DNA of 64,000 nt, taken from Zeus faber. Lineage: Eukaryota > Chordata > Actinopteri > Zeiformes > Zeidae. Positions 18,850 through 31,709 of the stretch are shown in pieces. Within the stretch, counting starts at the first letter, position 1, and every line of letters begins with the position of its first letter. The DNA is taken from assembly GCA_960531495.1 (NCBI GenBank), contig CAUIJY010000090.1, positions 278,323 through 342,322 on the forward strand, given 5' to 3'. The notes beneath the pieces are model-generated. The model was not told the origin of the DNA. It saw only the letters and a program-made list of their open reading frames with translations, and did not search any database. The position numbers were made by a program, and so were the translations under genes.

Positions 18850-20975
18850 CGCTCACAGAGCTGTTCCAGTGATGCCAAGGAGGTCGGATAGGCATTTGAG
18901 GAGGATTGTGAGGGAAACCATGTCAAAAGCAGCAGAAAGGTCCAGGAGGATGAGGATTCTGATGTTACTGGTGTCTGCAGCAAGGAGGAGGTCGTTGGTA
19001 ATCTTGATTAGGGCGGTCTCTGTGCTGTGGTGTGTTCTGTAGGCTGACTGCAGGGGTTCGTAGAGCTCATGGTTGCACAGATGTTGATGGAGCTGGGCGG
19101 TCACAGCTCTTTCCAAGCCCCTACAGAGGAATGGAAGGTTGGAGATCGGCCTGTAGTTGTTAAGATTGTCAGGGTCCAGACCAGGCTTCTTCCGGATGGA
19201 AGTGACGGAGGCGATTTTGAGACTGGGGGGAACTGTACCAGATGCTAGGGAGGAGTTGATTATGTCTGCGATGGAAGCGCAGAGTGTAGGTAGGCAGGCA
19301 TTCACCGACGCCGTTGCCATAGGGCTCAGGGAGCAGGTGGAGGCTTTGGCTTTGGTCACCAACCTGGAAGAGAGAGAGCATTGGGGGTGGAGGGGGGCAA
19401 CTGGGGGCACACTGCCCAGTGTCTGGGACACGTTGGGAGGAGAGGGGGCAGGAACCAGGAGTTGTTGGTGAATTGTGTCCACTTAAGTGTCAGCGGGAGC
19501 CAGGGCCAGGACGGTCACAAGCAGGTCAGATAGAGCTGGCGCACCTACAGACGTAATATTCCTGAAGGTGATGGAACGACCAGGGCGCTGCATGGGCAGG
19601 GGGACAGGGACGGTGAAGAGGACGGCGTGATGGTCCGATACTGCCAGGTCCAGGCACTGCAGGGGGGGGGGGGGCAGACTAGGTCCAAAGTGTGACCTTT
19701 AGTGTGGGTGGGTCCTTGGACATGCTGCATGATGTTAAAACAGTCCAACAGTGACAGGAATTCAGCAGCAAAGCTGCAACTGGAGGAGTCTACGTGGATA
19801 TTTAAGTCTCGCAGCAGGTGGGGAGATGGAGACTTGGAGCAGACAGAGGACAATAGCTTGGTAAGCTCAGACATGAAGGTGGTGGGGGCCTTGGGGATGC
19901 GGCAAATGAGGACAATCTGGAGTGTAGGAGATCCAGAGGGTGACAATCTAATACACTCAAAAAATGTCGGTGGATGACAGCCAGCCCACCGCCGATGGAG
20001 CGGGGTTTCTGAAGATACACATATCCTGGGGGAGTGGCTTGGTTGAGTGTTATAAAGTCCTGCTGATTTTGCCATGTCTCACTTAGACATAGAAAATCAA
20101 GTTCTCAGTCAGTGATAATGTCATGGATAAATAGTGCTTTATTATTTAAGGAGCGGGCGTTGAGAAGCATGAAGGAAGCAGTAGAGGTGTCAGGCAGGAT
20201 TGGAGAAGTGATACTGTCAGCACAGAGCAAGGGCTTCAGAAAGCTGGTGCGCATGTGATGCCCGCTGTGATGATGTCGATGTGAAACACGGAAGTGCGCA
20301 GAGTATGATTTACAGGAAATGGGCGAGCACCAGTGGAATCCCAGTGAATAATCTTGTGTCGGGATGTTCTGTGTATATAGCGGGGTCATTGTAAAAGTCT
20401 GAGTGATTTAATAACGTCCAGACAGAAGGGCGCAGATAAACATGAAAACATCCGAAGATCGAGAGAGGAGTATTTGAGCACCATATCGACAGCAGCAGAT
20501 AGCCAGCAGGCTACGAGCAGAGAACGAGAAGCCGAGCCTCGGACAGCCGCATCCTGCAGTGTAATGACGGGAGTAGGAGAGAAGTCACGAACAGTCTGGG
20601 TAGCGTGCCAAAAATTAATCCAGTGGGGGATAATCCAAGTATCTAGGTAGAAGGAAATCCGAGCTGAAGACCCAGGAGAAGAAGGAATCCTGCTAGCTAG
20701 CAGGGATAGCTTGATAGCTCGGCGGCGGATGCAAACAGCAGCTAATGTCAGCTGACAGCTGATCGGCAGAGAGGGGAAGTACCAAACGTAAAAACAGAAA
20801 TCCACGATCTTCAAACTGATGTAAGAAGATGTAGTAGTGAACTTAAATTAGCAAGGAAAGAACTTTAGGAAAGTAGCAAAAGGCAAATTAAGCTTAAATG
20901 AACCGACTAAGAAGCGGCGACATAAACGCCAGAGTCCTCTCAGACCGGAAGTCTGAGTCTAAGCTTGGCACCGCC
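18850..20975 (-). mobile_element. L2-like LINE lacking its 3' part, inside ERV-2
   Basis: Minus-strand frames carry an endonuclease segment (LRDLNIHVDSSS ... KGHTLDLV, 19,545-20,075) and the first half of a reverse transcriptase (NYRPISNLPFL, HSTETALIK, ILLDLSAAFD; 18,853-19,482). A probable 5' untranslated region extends to about 20,975. The frame stops after GITGTAL, before the YADD region, and no 3' tail follows. Loss of the 3' end is unusual, since LINE copies are normally truncated at the 5' end. A poly-G run (19,661-19,672) breaks the endonuclease frame. Confidence 0.8.
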
Positions 20976-23480
20976 TTGGGTATAATCAGCAGTGCTTAAA
21001 TTCCTGTTGCACAAGCACGTTTTGAAGCTAGTTTCGCTGCTTCATCTCCCATATTGTTGCCAACGATTATGTAGTCATTGCCTTTCTTTTGGGCCTGACA
21101 CTTAACAATTGCCACCTGTTTTGGTAACAGCAGCGCTGTCATTAGGTCATGCATTTCAGTGTGATGCAGAATGGGTGTGCCATCATTTTTCTTGAACCCT
21201 CTTTGTTTCCATATGGCTCCAAACAGAGGACACACTCCATGTGCATATGCAGAATCAGTTTAAATATTTACTATATGTCCTTCACCTTTTTTGTGTGCTG
21301 CTGGTAGAGCTATCAGTTCCGCCAGTTGTGCTGAGTATGGTTGTGGACAGGCCTCACTCTGGATTGTGCTAAACTGCTAATCAGCCTGACTGCAGACCAC
21401 AGCTAACCCTGCGTGGTTACCAATGTGATCCTTGAAGCATGATCCATCCACAAACAGCTCATTATCCGCAATTATTATTTGGTTGAACATCAGATCCGGT
21501 CTTAGTTATGTGTATTGAAGTGAATCTGCCACACAATCAGGCAGGAGTCTCTGCTGGATTTAATGTGGAGCATCTTTTCAACGTGACATCTGGGTATGTT
21601 AGCAAAGTAAAATGTTCTAAAAGCCTAGCATTGGGTACCACAAACTTTCCCTGTGCTTAGTCACTTTGTGATTGGTGTATTACCGGATGTCCCATTGTAA
21701 TTGTTGACGCTTTATCATATCTATACTGTACTGCAGCTATGCCCTGATAGCATGGAGGGTAGCCCTCGGCTACCGCATCCAGTTTGGTGCTATAGTATGC
21801 TATGGGTTGTTTTCAAAGGCCACTCCATGTTTCCTGCATCAGAACGGCAGAAGCATAATTTTGACTACAATTTGCCACCAACAAAATGAACGGTGTCGAT
21901 TAATACAGGTTTGCTAATGTGTTAAAGCTGTTACAGCGTCACAGTTTCATGTCAACCGAGCATACAAATTAGTCTGGTCTGCATTTTTCATTTTTTCTCT
22001 GAGAGGGGCGGTTTTAAAAGCGTACTTTAGCCACCCCACCCACCACAATGGGTTATCGTAAAGCCCAAATATTCTCCCTCTGGTTGACAATATTGTCATT
22101 TTTTCTGGGACACTTCATGCCCTCCTCCTGCTAATTTTTGCAACACAGCCATGAAGTCAAAATGACACTGTTCTAATGCTGTGGAGCACACAAGTAGATC
22201 ATCCACATATTGAATCCGCGTCCCATCCAGCACCAGTTCCTCTAAGTCAGCTTTCAAAACCTGATTAAAAATATGTGGTGAGTGTTTAAAACCTTGAGGC
22301 ATGCGTGTCTACGTGTTCTGTTTTCCTTTGTATGTGAATGCAAATATATGCTGGCTCTCCTGTGCCAGTGGAACACTGAAAAAAGCTCCACACAAATCAA
22401 TTACTGTGAAGTACTTGGCGTCTGGGGGTACATTAGTCAACAGCGTGTGCGGATTTTGAACCTCGGCCTGCTGATCCTCTACGACATCATTTACAGCTTA
22501 TAGATAATGCATTAGCCGCATGTGGCGGACAAAAGGGCGTGGTCAAGCACCGGCTGCAGACAACAGCACGGTTCCCTTTTCTGCAGCAAACAAGCTGCCT
22601 CGAATCAAGGCAGAGAGTTTTCTTAATGTTTTTGTCTGTCTTACAAAGGAGATCGGTGCACAGGCTCGTGAGCAGCCCAAGAGCGGAACTCTATTCCTCC
22701 TGCGCCGAGAGGACAAATAACAACCATTAGAATAGATCCTCAGATATAAATACAGTATATATATATATAATTGTAGGCTGCGTGCCGGACTGAAATGGAC
22801 AATAAAACTCAAGCCATGTTTGCGTACCAGAAGTTATCGAAGACTCCGTCTCCCTCTCTGAATGATTAACTGTGGGAAGAAACTCCCACACCGCCATTTT
22901 TGTTTATCCGCCTTCAGTACAGGCAACACATGGGTGTCACAACAACTCTGAATTTCTATCAAAACCCCTGGTGCTTTCAAACCGTCTGTTGTAGCTTCTA
23001 TTCCTGTCTCTGCTTCCGGCTTAGGTTTTTGGACCATACTTGTCCTTGAATTACCTGTTCCATTCTCCCTTAACACATCCTGTCTGCATCTCTCCACTAT
23101 CTCCTCCATCTGTCACTTCTCAGTTGTTTAAATTTCCTGTAACTCTCCTTCCATTTCTGTGAAAGAAAGTATTTTGATAAAACGGTTGAATTTAGATGTG
23201 AGTATCAGAGGATAATCTGTTTTCACCCGTTCTTTTTCCTTTTCCTGCTTCATCATATCAAGTCCTTGGATTCGTATCCTTTATTTATCAGCAAGGTGAC
23301 ATGCGGTGTCATATTAGACAGATGATACCAATTCAGTATTGCTTTTCCACCTGGTTGATCATGGACCTCCATCACTACTCCCTGCGGACCAATTCTTATG
23401 TACTGCGACTGTATCACAGCCATCTTCCCTGCTGCTTCTGACTGCCACAACTGTTCTAATATTGGATCTTGGTTTGGGTG
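20976..23480 (-). pseudogene. ERV-2 pol remnant (protease/RT/RNase H)
   Basis: In minus-strand order: a segment with TPHVTLLINKGYESKDL (23,253-23,450), a segment ending in VLPVLKADKQKWR (22,834-23,109), RT core with the YVDD catalytic motif in QYVDDLLVCS and the PQGFKHSP motif before it (22,096-22,302), and a late RNase H segment with HHTEMHDLMTAL and DEAAKLASK (20,996-21,235). Frameshifts and stops separate these blocks, and a solo LTR interrupts the RT at 22,521-22,890. Integrase is not seen: the LINE begins just past RNase H. Clade is retrovirus-like (ERV), judged from the YVDD form and the linked env. Confidence 0.8.
22521..22890 (+). mobile_element. Solo LTR nested in ERV-2 RT
   Basis: A 370-bp insert runs from TGTGGCGGAC to CTCCCACA, flanked by CCGCA (22,516-22,520) and CCGCC (22,891-22,895), a 4-of-5 target duplication. 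It contains GATATAAATAC (near 22,741) as a TATA-type element and CAATAAAAC (near 22,800) as a polyadenylation-type signal. On the minus strand, RT coding sequence stops at one edge (ADKQKWR) and resumes at the other (NDVVEDQQ), confirming an insertion. It is unrelated to the other LTRs here and lies in the opposite orientation to ERV-2. Confidence 0.8.
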
Positions 23481-26400
23481 TATGAGGTTGTCAACCTCAT
23501 AAATACTTCCTCAATACGTAAACCTACGTACAGTAAATTCGTCATCATTGAGGCAGACGAGACCCAACATCAATCGCTGTCACTGTGACTCCAGATGTAC
23601 TGACAAACAACAAGGTAAGTTATTACAATGACAATATTTGGATAAAAATAAAAAATTAATGTATTTTTTTTAAGAAACGTCATGTATAAACGGTTTCCTG
23701 CAGCTAAACGTAACAGAGTTAAAAGAAAGACAGAAAGTGTTATTGACAAGTTCTTCCATAATAATTCTCATGACAAATTAATGTTAAAGCTCCATAAATG
23801 TTGTCTCCATTACAATAATAGACAGGAAATCTATTCAACTGAATTTTCCAATTGTAGACTATTAAATGAAAAAATACAATAAAGTAGTAATTACAACAAA
23901 CATGTATCTATTATATTAACAATATAACATGTTGTTATTATTATTGTTATGTAAAGTAATTACAAAGTTTCTCTTTGTTATTGTTACAGATGTGGAAACT
24001 AGCTGGAAAATAGCTGAAAATCTGAAAATCAGACATTAAGAAGCCATTGTCAAGGTCAGTCACAATATTAAAAAAAGATCACTATGGACATAAGTCCACG
24101 AATTAACTCCATGATGTTTGATGTTTGTAAGTTTAGTAAATTTAGATGCACTTCAAAGAAAAAACAAAACGAACTCATACCTAAAACAAATAAACTGGAC
24201 CCCGTGTATTGCGGCATTGCAGCCACCTACTGGACTCGAATGGAACCGTTTGACGCGTAAAAACAGCGGTCGCTATTTAATACGTCAGCAGGCTAATTTG
24301 TATTATCTTTGTGGGTCTTTAGACTCTGGTGGAAACACAGACAACGGTCAACGGTCTGAAGGAACCTTTTAGTTTCTTCAAAAAACAGTTTCTGGTTAGA
24401 ATAGGTGGAAACATGGCTTTAGATGGCCATGGTTCAAGAAGGCAGTGGCAGACACAGGTAGTCAGGCAAATTTATCCAAGGGAGAGCTGCAAAAAGAATT
24501 GAAAGTTTGTACGACTTTAGAACTACCATTGCCTGCCAAACTGTACCTAATTGCAAGCTAAAGTGTCTGTAATAAACGTATCAAACTCTAAAAGGACCTG
24601 TAACCCTTGCAACTAGATGTAGCAGCATTCAAAAAGTACCTGCAAATGCAGCAGTATTATCAAATTCTGAATATTCAATATTACACAGCATCTAGTTTTT
24701 AAATTCCATGTATTGATAATTAGGGAGCTGCATACACAGAAGCTAGCCAGTTTAGAAAACAACTTCACAAACCTGCACCCTGTCAATGAGGAGAGTACCT
24801 GCAGTGCCACCATAAATCTCCATAAACCTAGCTCCCATGCAAGTATTTCACTGAAGTTGTCATGTGTAGTGATGCAAGACCCAACAACGATTGCATAGCA
24901 GCTGAATAATATTTAACGATTCAGGAGACGGGCATGACACATGCAAAATTGTAATTTGATCGCTATGTTCACGAATCCAGATTCACGATAACGATGAAAG
25001 AGAGCAAGAAGAGTTGGTTGGCTCTGAATTTAATTCTCAGTAATTATTTTCAGTCCAAGATTCACTCCCCCACGCTCTCTCTTGCTCGCTCGCCAATTCA
25101 CAATAATTACTGAGGATTATATGAATGCTGAAGGCATTTGGCATAATTCATATTTAATTGCTGACTGAATATTACTTAGTATTATCCCTAAATAAATAAT
25201 TATGATGAGATTAAATGATTCTTATGAGAATTCCATTCACAACTCAGAGCCAAAACGACTCTTCTGGGTCACAAATCTTTTTACTCTGCCAAGTCACCAA
25301 CTAATTCAAGTCAAGTCTTTCATCACTCCTCCAAATCGCTCAGTTGGCTACCAAGCTGTGAAAACTACTATAAGTGCCGCCATGAGTATTTGACTGAGGT
25401 TATCAAGTGGGCAGCCTATTTCAGCATTTTTTTGTTGAATTAGGCCCTCTACATGTCCAGAAGGCACAACATTCTGGCGTCCCAAAGTAACCTCTATCTA
25501 TACCAACGTCTGGCACCCAGTGCTTACCACTCTTCTGGCTATACATACAGTGATAATCCCAAACTACCAGAACCATGCCCAGTGGCTACCCTCTATCCCC
25601 ACCAGTACCATATAGGCCTCCCTAGTGGCTAATTCCACTGGTTCCATACTCACAGCCCTCCATCACTATCATGGAATACAATTTATTGTCAATTTTCAGA
25701 TTTCAATGCTTAACTTCAGTGTCTCCTACATCCACACCATCTGCAAGTGCAATCTAGAGATAAACCATTGTTATCATGTTGGCTGTTAACTGACAAAGTT
25801 TTTGTTGGATTGGTTGGCATAAAATATTGTTGAAATGTCTTCAAACAGGTCCTTGGAGTTCTCTCTACTAGCAGCCATTTGTTAGTGAAAAGATGTAAAG
25901 TGGTGAAGTTAATTGCACCACATCATGAAAACCAGAGTACGATGTATGAGTAGACCAGTTACATCCACTCTTGGCTGGGGCAGGTGAGTGTTCATAATTA
26001 ATTACATACCTCTGTGTACCTGGCGAGAAGCAACCCCACCTCCACCTTACCCCAATCTCTCTCTCCATCTCCCCCTATCTCCCTTAACCTCTCCAGTGGT
26101 TAAACGGTGTTCCAAGGTGGATGTACCCTCTTCATTATCCACCCTTGCAAAAGGCTTTTTGAACATTGGGGTTCTTGTGTGTGTGTTCGTGTAACAAGTG
26201 GCCTAGCTGTTAATTGAGGGCAAGCCCCCTTTATGCACATCCTGATGGGAAGGAAGGAACAGACACATCTAATGGAAACCAATTACCAGGCCATCATGAT
26301 TGGCCAGAGCTATGGCTGTCTACTTAAGGTGAGCTGGTTAAGTCCTGGTCATCTTTATGTGGGTGTGTGTTTTGTAAATTACGTGTGTGTTACGTTGTTA

Positions 26401-27340
26401 AGTTTATTCAGTGTGTGTATGTGTGTCTATCAACCTATGTGTCTGTATGTGTGTGTGTCGGGGGGTGGGGGGCATTGTGCATCTGCATGTCTAAGGGAAT
26501 GTGAGCACCTGAGTGGTGCGTTAAGTATGGCTGTGAGATACATCTTCATTTTTGGTGTGTGTTTTGGGCATATGCTGAGTGTGCGTGTGAATATATTTGT
26601 GTTAATGTGTGTGTGTTGTGTGTGTGTGTGTGTGTGTGTGTGCACGCGCACTCTTTTAACTCCACTGCTAACATCAATCTTCCGAATAAGAGAGGAAATT
26701 TGAGCTTGTCCAGGACAAACTACCAGCGGCTGATCGATTTGTGGGGTGAAGAGAAGAGTGTGTGTGAGTGTGTACAAGGTCGCTGGAGAGATAGACACAA
26801 GAAACCACTGCAGATGTCTAGTGGTCAGAGAGAGAAAAAGCGCCGCTTTTCCACCAGGTACGAATTAGTGATTAAAAGTTTGACTCTTTTGTGGGATTAG
26901 TTTGTTGAAGAGTGACTTGGTCAAATTATTTGTTCAATTCTTTGACTTCGTTAATTTGATTCAGTTGGTGTAAGCCATAGTGAGTGATGGAGGACTTCCG
27001 GTGAACGATGAATGAGAGTCAGAAGAGTCGGTTTGGCTTTTAGTTGTGAATGGAATTTTCACAGGAATACCGCCAAGTGTAAATCAGTCACATCCAATAT
27101 GAATTATGCCAAATGCTTTGACCTTTTGCCCACGTTAATTTAATCTTCAGTAGTTATTTTCAGTTTGAGAGTCAAAGATTCACTCGCTCGCTCTCTGAAT
27201 CGAAGCCTAATGAGCTTGTAATGCATGTCGCTGGGCTTGAGGCGCAGCAGCATCAGAACCAAAATTTGTCACAAGGGTTGTCAAATTTCAAGGCATTCCA
27301 GACCCGAGAGCGTCAGGGCTTTCTGCATGCGGTTTCCGAC
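23480..27340. other. Mostly unassigned 3.9 kb
   Basis: I find no tRNA gene or convincing coding frame. Two related segments, about 24,985-25,260 and 27,000-27,200, share GATGAA.GAGAG.(A)AGAAGAGT, a CAGTAATTATTTTCAGT block and CTCGCTCGC, so they are copies of one repeat. A (GT)n tract lies at 26,610-26,642 within GT-rich DNA. The rest may be single-copy or old repeat DNA. Confidence 0.45.
26610..26642. repeat. (GT)n microsatellite
   Basis: A tract of GT dinucleotides at the end of a longer GT-rich stretch (from about 26,340). It is the source of the Val/Cys-rich frames in this area. Confidence 0.9.
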
Positions 27341-27344
27341 TCTC

Positions 27345-27925
27345 CAAGGAAATGAATTGGACATCTTGTGTTTTTGGTGGATTCAGTGTAAATCTGGCTC
27401 AAGTTCCCTAGTACCACAAACAAATTTAATTGTTTATTTTGTAGAAAAGCCTCCAAAGACACAAAGAGGGGACCAGCCATGACACACCGTGTCACACATT
27501 TGGTCCTTGCTGGCAAAGGCATCTCAAGTTGAGCCTAAACCAATCTCACATATTGAGAGTCAATAGCAAGAATGACAAAAAATGTGACCCACCACAGCAA
27601 ACCCACAATTTTGTGCATTTCTAAAATCTCCATGAGCAGCCAAATAAGTTGAAAAAATGATTTTTCCAGATTTGTGTTCCTTTGTGTTTTTTTTTCATCT
27701 CTCAATGTATTTTTAAAACTGAGTTTGACTTATAAATAGTAGATACATGTTAAACCGTGGAGTTAAATATTCTCGTTAGATTTCATGGGAAACACAGTTC
27801 ACAGAGCTGCTGAACAGTGCTGAACAACACGACCGTCGAGGTGAAGATCATTCCTCCGAGTTAAACTTTTTAATCTCACTACTTTAACACACACCTGGAT
27901 CCATTGTTGGGCAGGGGTATACATT
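27345..27925. repeat. Inverted repeat, right copy (partner 10,260-10,905)
   Basis: Reverse complement of the left copy. It is cut at about 27,925 by the 3' end of L2 copy I, just after GGGCAGGGGTATA; in the left copy the sequence continues past that point (ACCCACAAAG). The L2 therefore inserted into this repeat. Confidence 0.85.
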
Positions 27926-30900
27926 TACATTAACATACATTTACATTTAGTAATTTAGCAGACGCTTTAATCCAAAGCGACTTACAAGGGAGAATAACAT
28001 TCAAGCTACATTGCGACAGAGATTAGTGTAACAACAACATTAGTGTAACAATAAATACTGCAAGTTGGTGCTAAGTAATTGTAGGTTAGGACAGGAGGTA
28101 CTCACTGAAGAGCTGGGTCTTCAAGTGCTTCTTAAAGACAGAGAGGGAGGTCCCCGCTCTGGTCATTTTTGGCAGCTCGTTCCACCAGGCGACGCTCATT
28201 TGACGAGCGCAGCATCCGGGGGGCAACATGTGCTCTTACAAGAGCATTTAAGTAGGCGGGAGCATTCCCAGCAATCACTGTTAGGCCAGCATAAGAGACT
28301 TGAACTTGATGCGGGCGGCTACAGGTAACCAGTGGAGCTCGATGAGCAGCGGAGTGACATATGCCCTCTTTGGCTGGTTGAACAACAGTCGCGCTGCCGC
28401 ATTCTGTATCATCTGTAGTGGCTTCACCGCACAGGCCGGCAAGCCTGTTAAGACGGCGTTGCAGTAGTCGAGATGGGACATCACCAAGGTTTGTACCAGC
28501 AGTTGAGTGGCATATTGGGTCAGGTACGGCCTGACTTTTCGGATGTTGAGTAGTGCGAAGCGGCAGGACCGGGAGACGGCGGCAACATGGTCCAATAATG
28601 TCAGTTGGTCATCAATAATGACACCATTAATCCTTCCGTCCTTGCAGCCTTGGGAGGAACAAGAGATAGAGAGTCGATTTTAATATCAATGTTGTGATAA
28701 ATACCTTGTTTGGCCGGGAAGACCAGCAGTTCCGTTTTCGCCAGATTTAGTTGAAGATGATAATCCTTCATCCATGTGGATATGTCAGCGAGACACTCCG
28801 CGTCGAGACAGTAGGGTCGTCGGGCGGGAAGGACAGATAGAGTTGAGTATCATCCGCATAACAGTGATATGAAAACCAATGTGAGCGGATGATCGGGCCC
28901 AGTGAGGTGGTGTATATGGCAAAGAGGAGGGGTCCTAGCACCGAGCCTTGGGGCACCCCTGTGGTGAGGTAGTGAGGCACAGACAGCTGGCCTCGCCATG
29001 TCACACTGAACGAGCGCCCAGTAAGGTAAGATTCGAACCAGGAAAGTGCACTGCCCGTTATGCCCATACCTGAGAGTATGGACAGGAGTATGCTATGATT
29101 GAGTCTAGAAGAATGAGAACCGAGGATTTGGCAGCAGCTCTAGCAGTTTTTAAGGCCTCTGTCACAGACAACAGGGCTGTTTCGGTGGAGTGACCACTTT
29201 TGAAGCCAGATTGAAGTGGATCAAGAAAGTTGTTTCTTGACAGGTACTCTGTAACCTGTCTAGAGACCGCCCTCTCTAAGGTTTTGGAAAGGAATGGGAG
29301 AACAGAGACCGGCCGATAGTTTTCTACTTGATTGGGATCGAGTGAGGGTTTTTTGAGCAGTGGTGCGACCCGAGCCGCTTTGAAAGGGAAAGTGCCGGAA
29401 GTTAGGGAAGAATTAATCATATGTGTGATTGCCGGGTTGACAGTCGGTGATATGGCTTGAAGGAGGTTAGATGGGATCGGATCTAGCGGACAGGTAGTAG
29501 GACGGCTACATGTTAGTAGTTTAGATACCTCACTTTCAGCGAGGGGGGTGAAACCAGGGAACGATGAGCCTAGGGCTGGAGAAGACAGGTTGTGAGTAAG
29601 TTGTTTAGTGAACTGGCTGCTGATGGCTGCCACTTTGTTAGTAAAAAGGAGGCAAGGCAGTCAGCAGTGCGGTTAGTAGCTGGGGGAGGTGGTGGAGGGT
29701 AAAGCAGAGACTTGAAGGCGGCGAATAACTTATGTGTGTCTGTGGCACCGTTGATCCTATCATTGAAGAAGAACTTCTTGGCAGCAGTGATGCTGGAAGA
29801 GAAGGAGGACAGCAGTGTCTGGTAGCTAGCAAGATCCTCAGTTGTTTTGGATTTGTGCCATTTCCTCTCGGCTGCTCTGAGGTCAGTGCGCGTTGTCCGG
29901 AGGGTGTCAGTCAGCCAAGGGTGCGACTGGGTTGATCGAGCAGGTCTGGTGGATAGTGGACACAGGCTATCCAGACATGAGCTCAAGGTGGAGCAGAGGG
30001 AGTCAGTGGCATCATTTACCTGCAGAGAGGTGAAAGTGCCGCGGGGTGGAAGAGAAGAGGAGAGCACAGAGGAGAAGTGGGTGGGAGGTGGGGGGTTGTT
30101 TTGGTAGCTGGACATTGAAGTGGATGAAGAAGTGGTCAGAGAGATGAAGAGGAGTGACCCTTAGGTTGTCCGTGGTGCAGCTCAGAGCAAGAATGAGATC
30201 AAGCTCTTTGCCAGCCTTGTGAGTCGGTGGAGTCGGGACCCGTCTTAGGTCGAATGAGTGAACCAAAGACAGGAAGTCAGCCGAGCTCGCACTGTCCAAG
30301 TGGATGTTCATGTCTCCGAGGACGAGCATGGGACACATGATGACAGCAGGGTGTCAAGCTCATGTAGGAAGTCACCTAGTTGTCCTGGTGGACGGTAGAT
30401 GACGACCACATAGGCTTTCACCGGAGCAGTCACCAAGACGGCGTGATATTCAAAGGAGGCAAAGTTGTTTAAAGGCAGCATTGGATTAAATTTCCATGTG
30501 TTGGAAATTAACAGGCCAGTCCCACCACCACGGCCAGATGGTCTGGATGTGTGGGCGAATGTGTTGTTAGTGGAGAGTGCAGCCGGGGTTGCGCTATCTT
30601 CCGGTTTAATCCATGTCTCAGTGAGAGCAAGGAGCTCCAAGGAGAGGTGGTTGGCATGACCAGAAATGAAGTCTGCCTTGTTAACTGCAGATCGACAATT
30701 CCACAAGCCAACAGAGAAGGAGGTCTTTGCAGAAGATGTTTGCTGCAGGGACCTGAGGTTACCCGGATTGCATCGGCGTATGGTATAACGAGGCTTTCTG
30801 GGTGACCTTGAAGTTGTAGGGATGCGGTAGTAGCACATTTTGTATGGAGTGAGAGAAAGAAGGCAGGTTTGCCTTGTTCAGTGTCCTTGCTTCGGTTGAC

Positions 30901-31375
30901 GTGCAGAGGTAGACGTGCGTCTTTACACAGAGCGACTACAAATGGGCCAACGCTTGAAGCTAACGCTTCAAGGGCAGGACCATAAATAGGTGATAGAATA
31001 CAGCTGCTCATGTGATTAGGGTTGCACCTGGCTAAGAGCACGCCCACATAAGAGAGGACTTACCTGAATAGGGGGTGTGTCTGGAACACAAGCTTGTTGG
31101 CAGATCAGCAAATAGCAGTGAAATGTGCAGAGTCAAACCAGTAGTCCAAGTTGCAATACTACAATACGAGCAGTGATACACTACACAGCAACCTCAGCAC
31201 TAGAGCTCGACTCCAAGTAGATGTAACAGCTTCTGATTGGGAAGGCTAGGAGGACTGACAAAGAGATCAGATCAAAGAGAAATGCTCTACAATTGAGTAA
31301 GGCCATAACATGTCCAGCATTCTAAGTTCCTTGTACATTATTGTAATTATTACTATTTGTATTTAACTGATTTGC
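27926..31375 (-). mobile_element. L2-clade LINE, copy I (nearly full length)
   Basis: Minus-strand frames in order: endonuclease (30,308-30,838, with LALTETWIKPED, and 30,012-30,338 with LVLGDMNIHLDS), a linker (29,570-30,115), RT start (29,058-29,633, with NYRPVSVLPFLSKTLERAV and HSTETALL), RT core (28,768-29,067, with PQGSVLGPLLFAIY and CYADDTQLYLSF) and RT C-terminus (28,281-28,595). Frameshifts and small deletions separate them, for example loss of the LSAAFD segment near 29,100. The 3' tail TTAGCAGACGC...AAAGCGACTTACA lies at 27,955-27,990, followed by short TACATTTACAT repeats, the usual L2 terminus. The last 300 bp (31,080-31,375) are probably the 5' untranslated region and recur inverted at 35,262. 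Confidence 0.92.
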
Positions 31376-31607
31376 AAATATAAAGTATGTACATTTCTGC
31401 AACATCCACACTGCTTGAGTTCTAGGCCTCTTTTTGTAATACACAGTCAACTTGTTAAGGAAGAGCAACAATGACATGTGAGGTTGTCAAACAACATAAT
31501 TATATCAGAACAGTGCTTCTTTGTCTCATTTTTGAATGTGTGACTTTAATTCCTGGACAAATGTATCAGACAACTTCTGAGTGCAAAGTGCAGAAATGAA
31601 CCGATGC

Positions 31608-31679
31608 AGGTTCCACTGAGATTTGAACTCAGATCACTGGATTCAGTGTCCAAAGTGCAAACCATTACAGCATTGAACC
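31608..31679 (-). pseudogene. tRNA-Gln relic, arm B copy
   Basis: Counterpart of 2,252-2,323, with the same loss of T33 (loop CACTGAA). The T arm here, GAGTTCAAATCTC, is closer to the functional sequence than in arm A. Confidence 0.7.
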
Positions 31680-31709
31680 TCTACATGGCTGAGTTAGAAT
31701 TGGTCTCCT

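Noticed and set aside
28065-28328. Plus-strand frames opposite the L2 copies (also 29,732-30,107 and 58,493-58,923)
   Set aside because: They are antisense shadows of L2 coding sequence.
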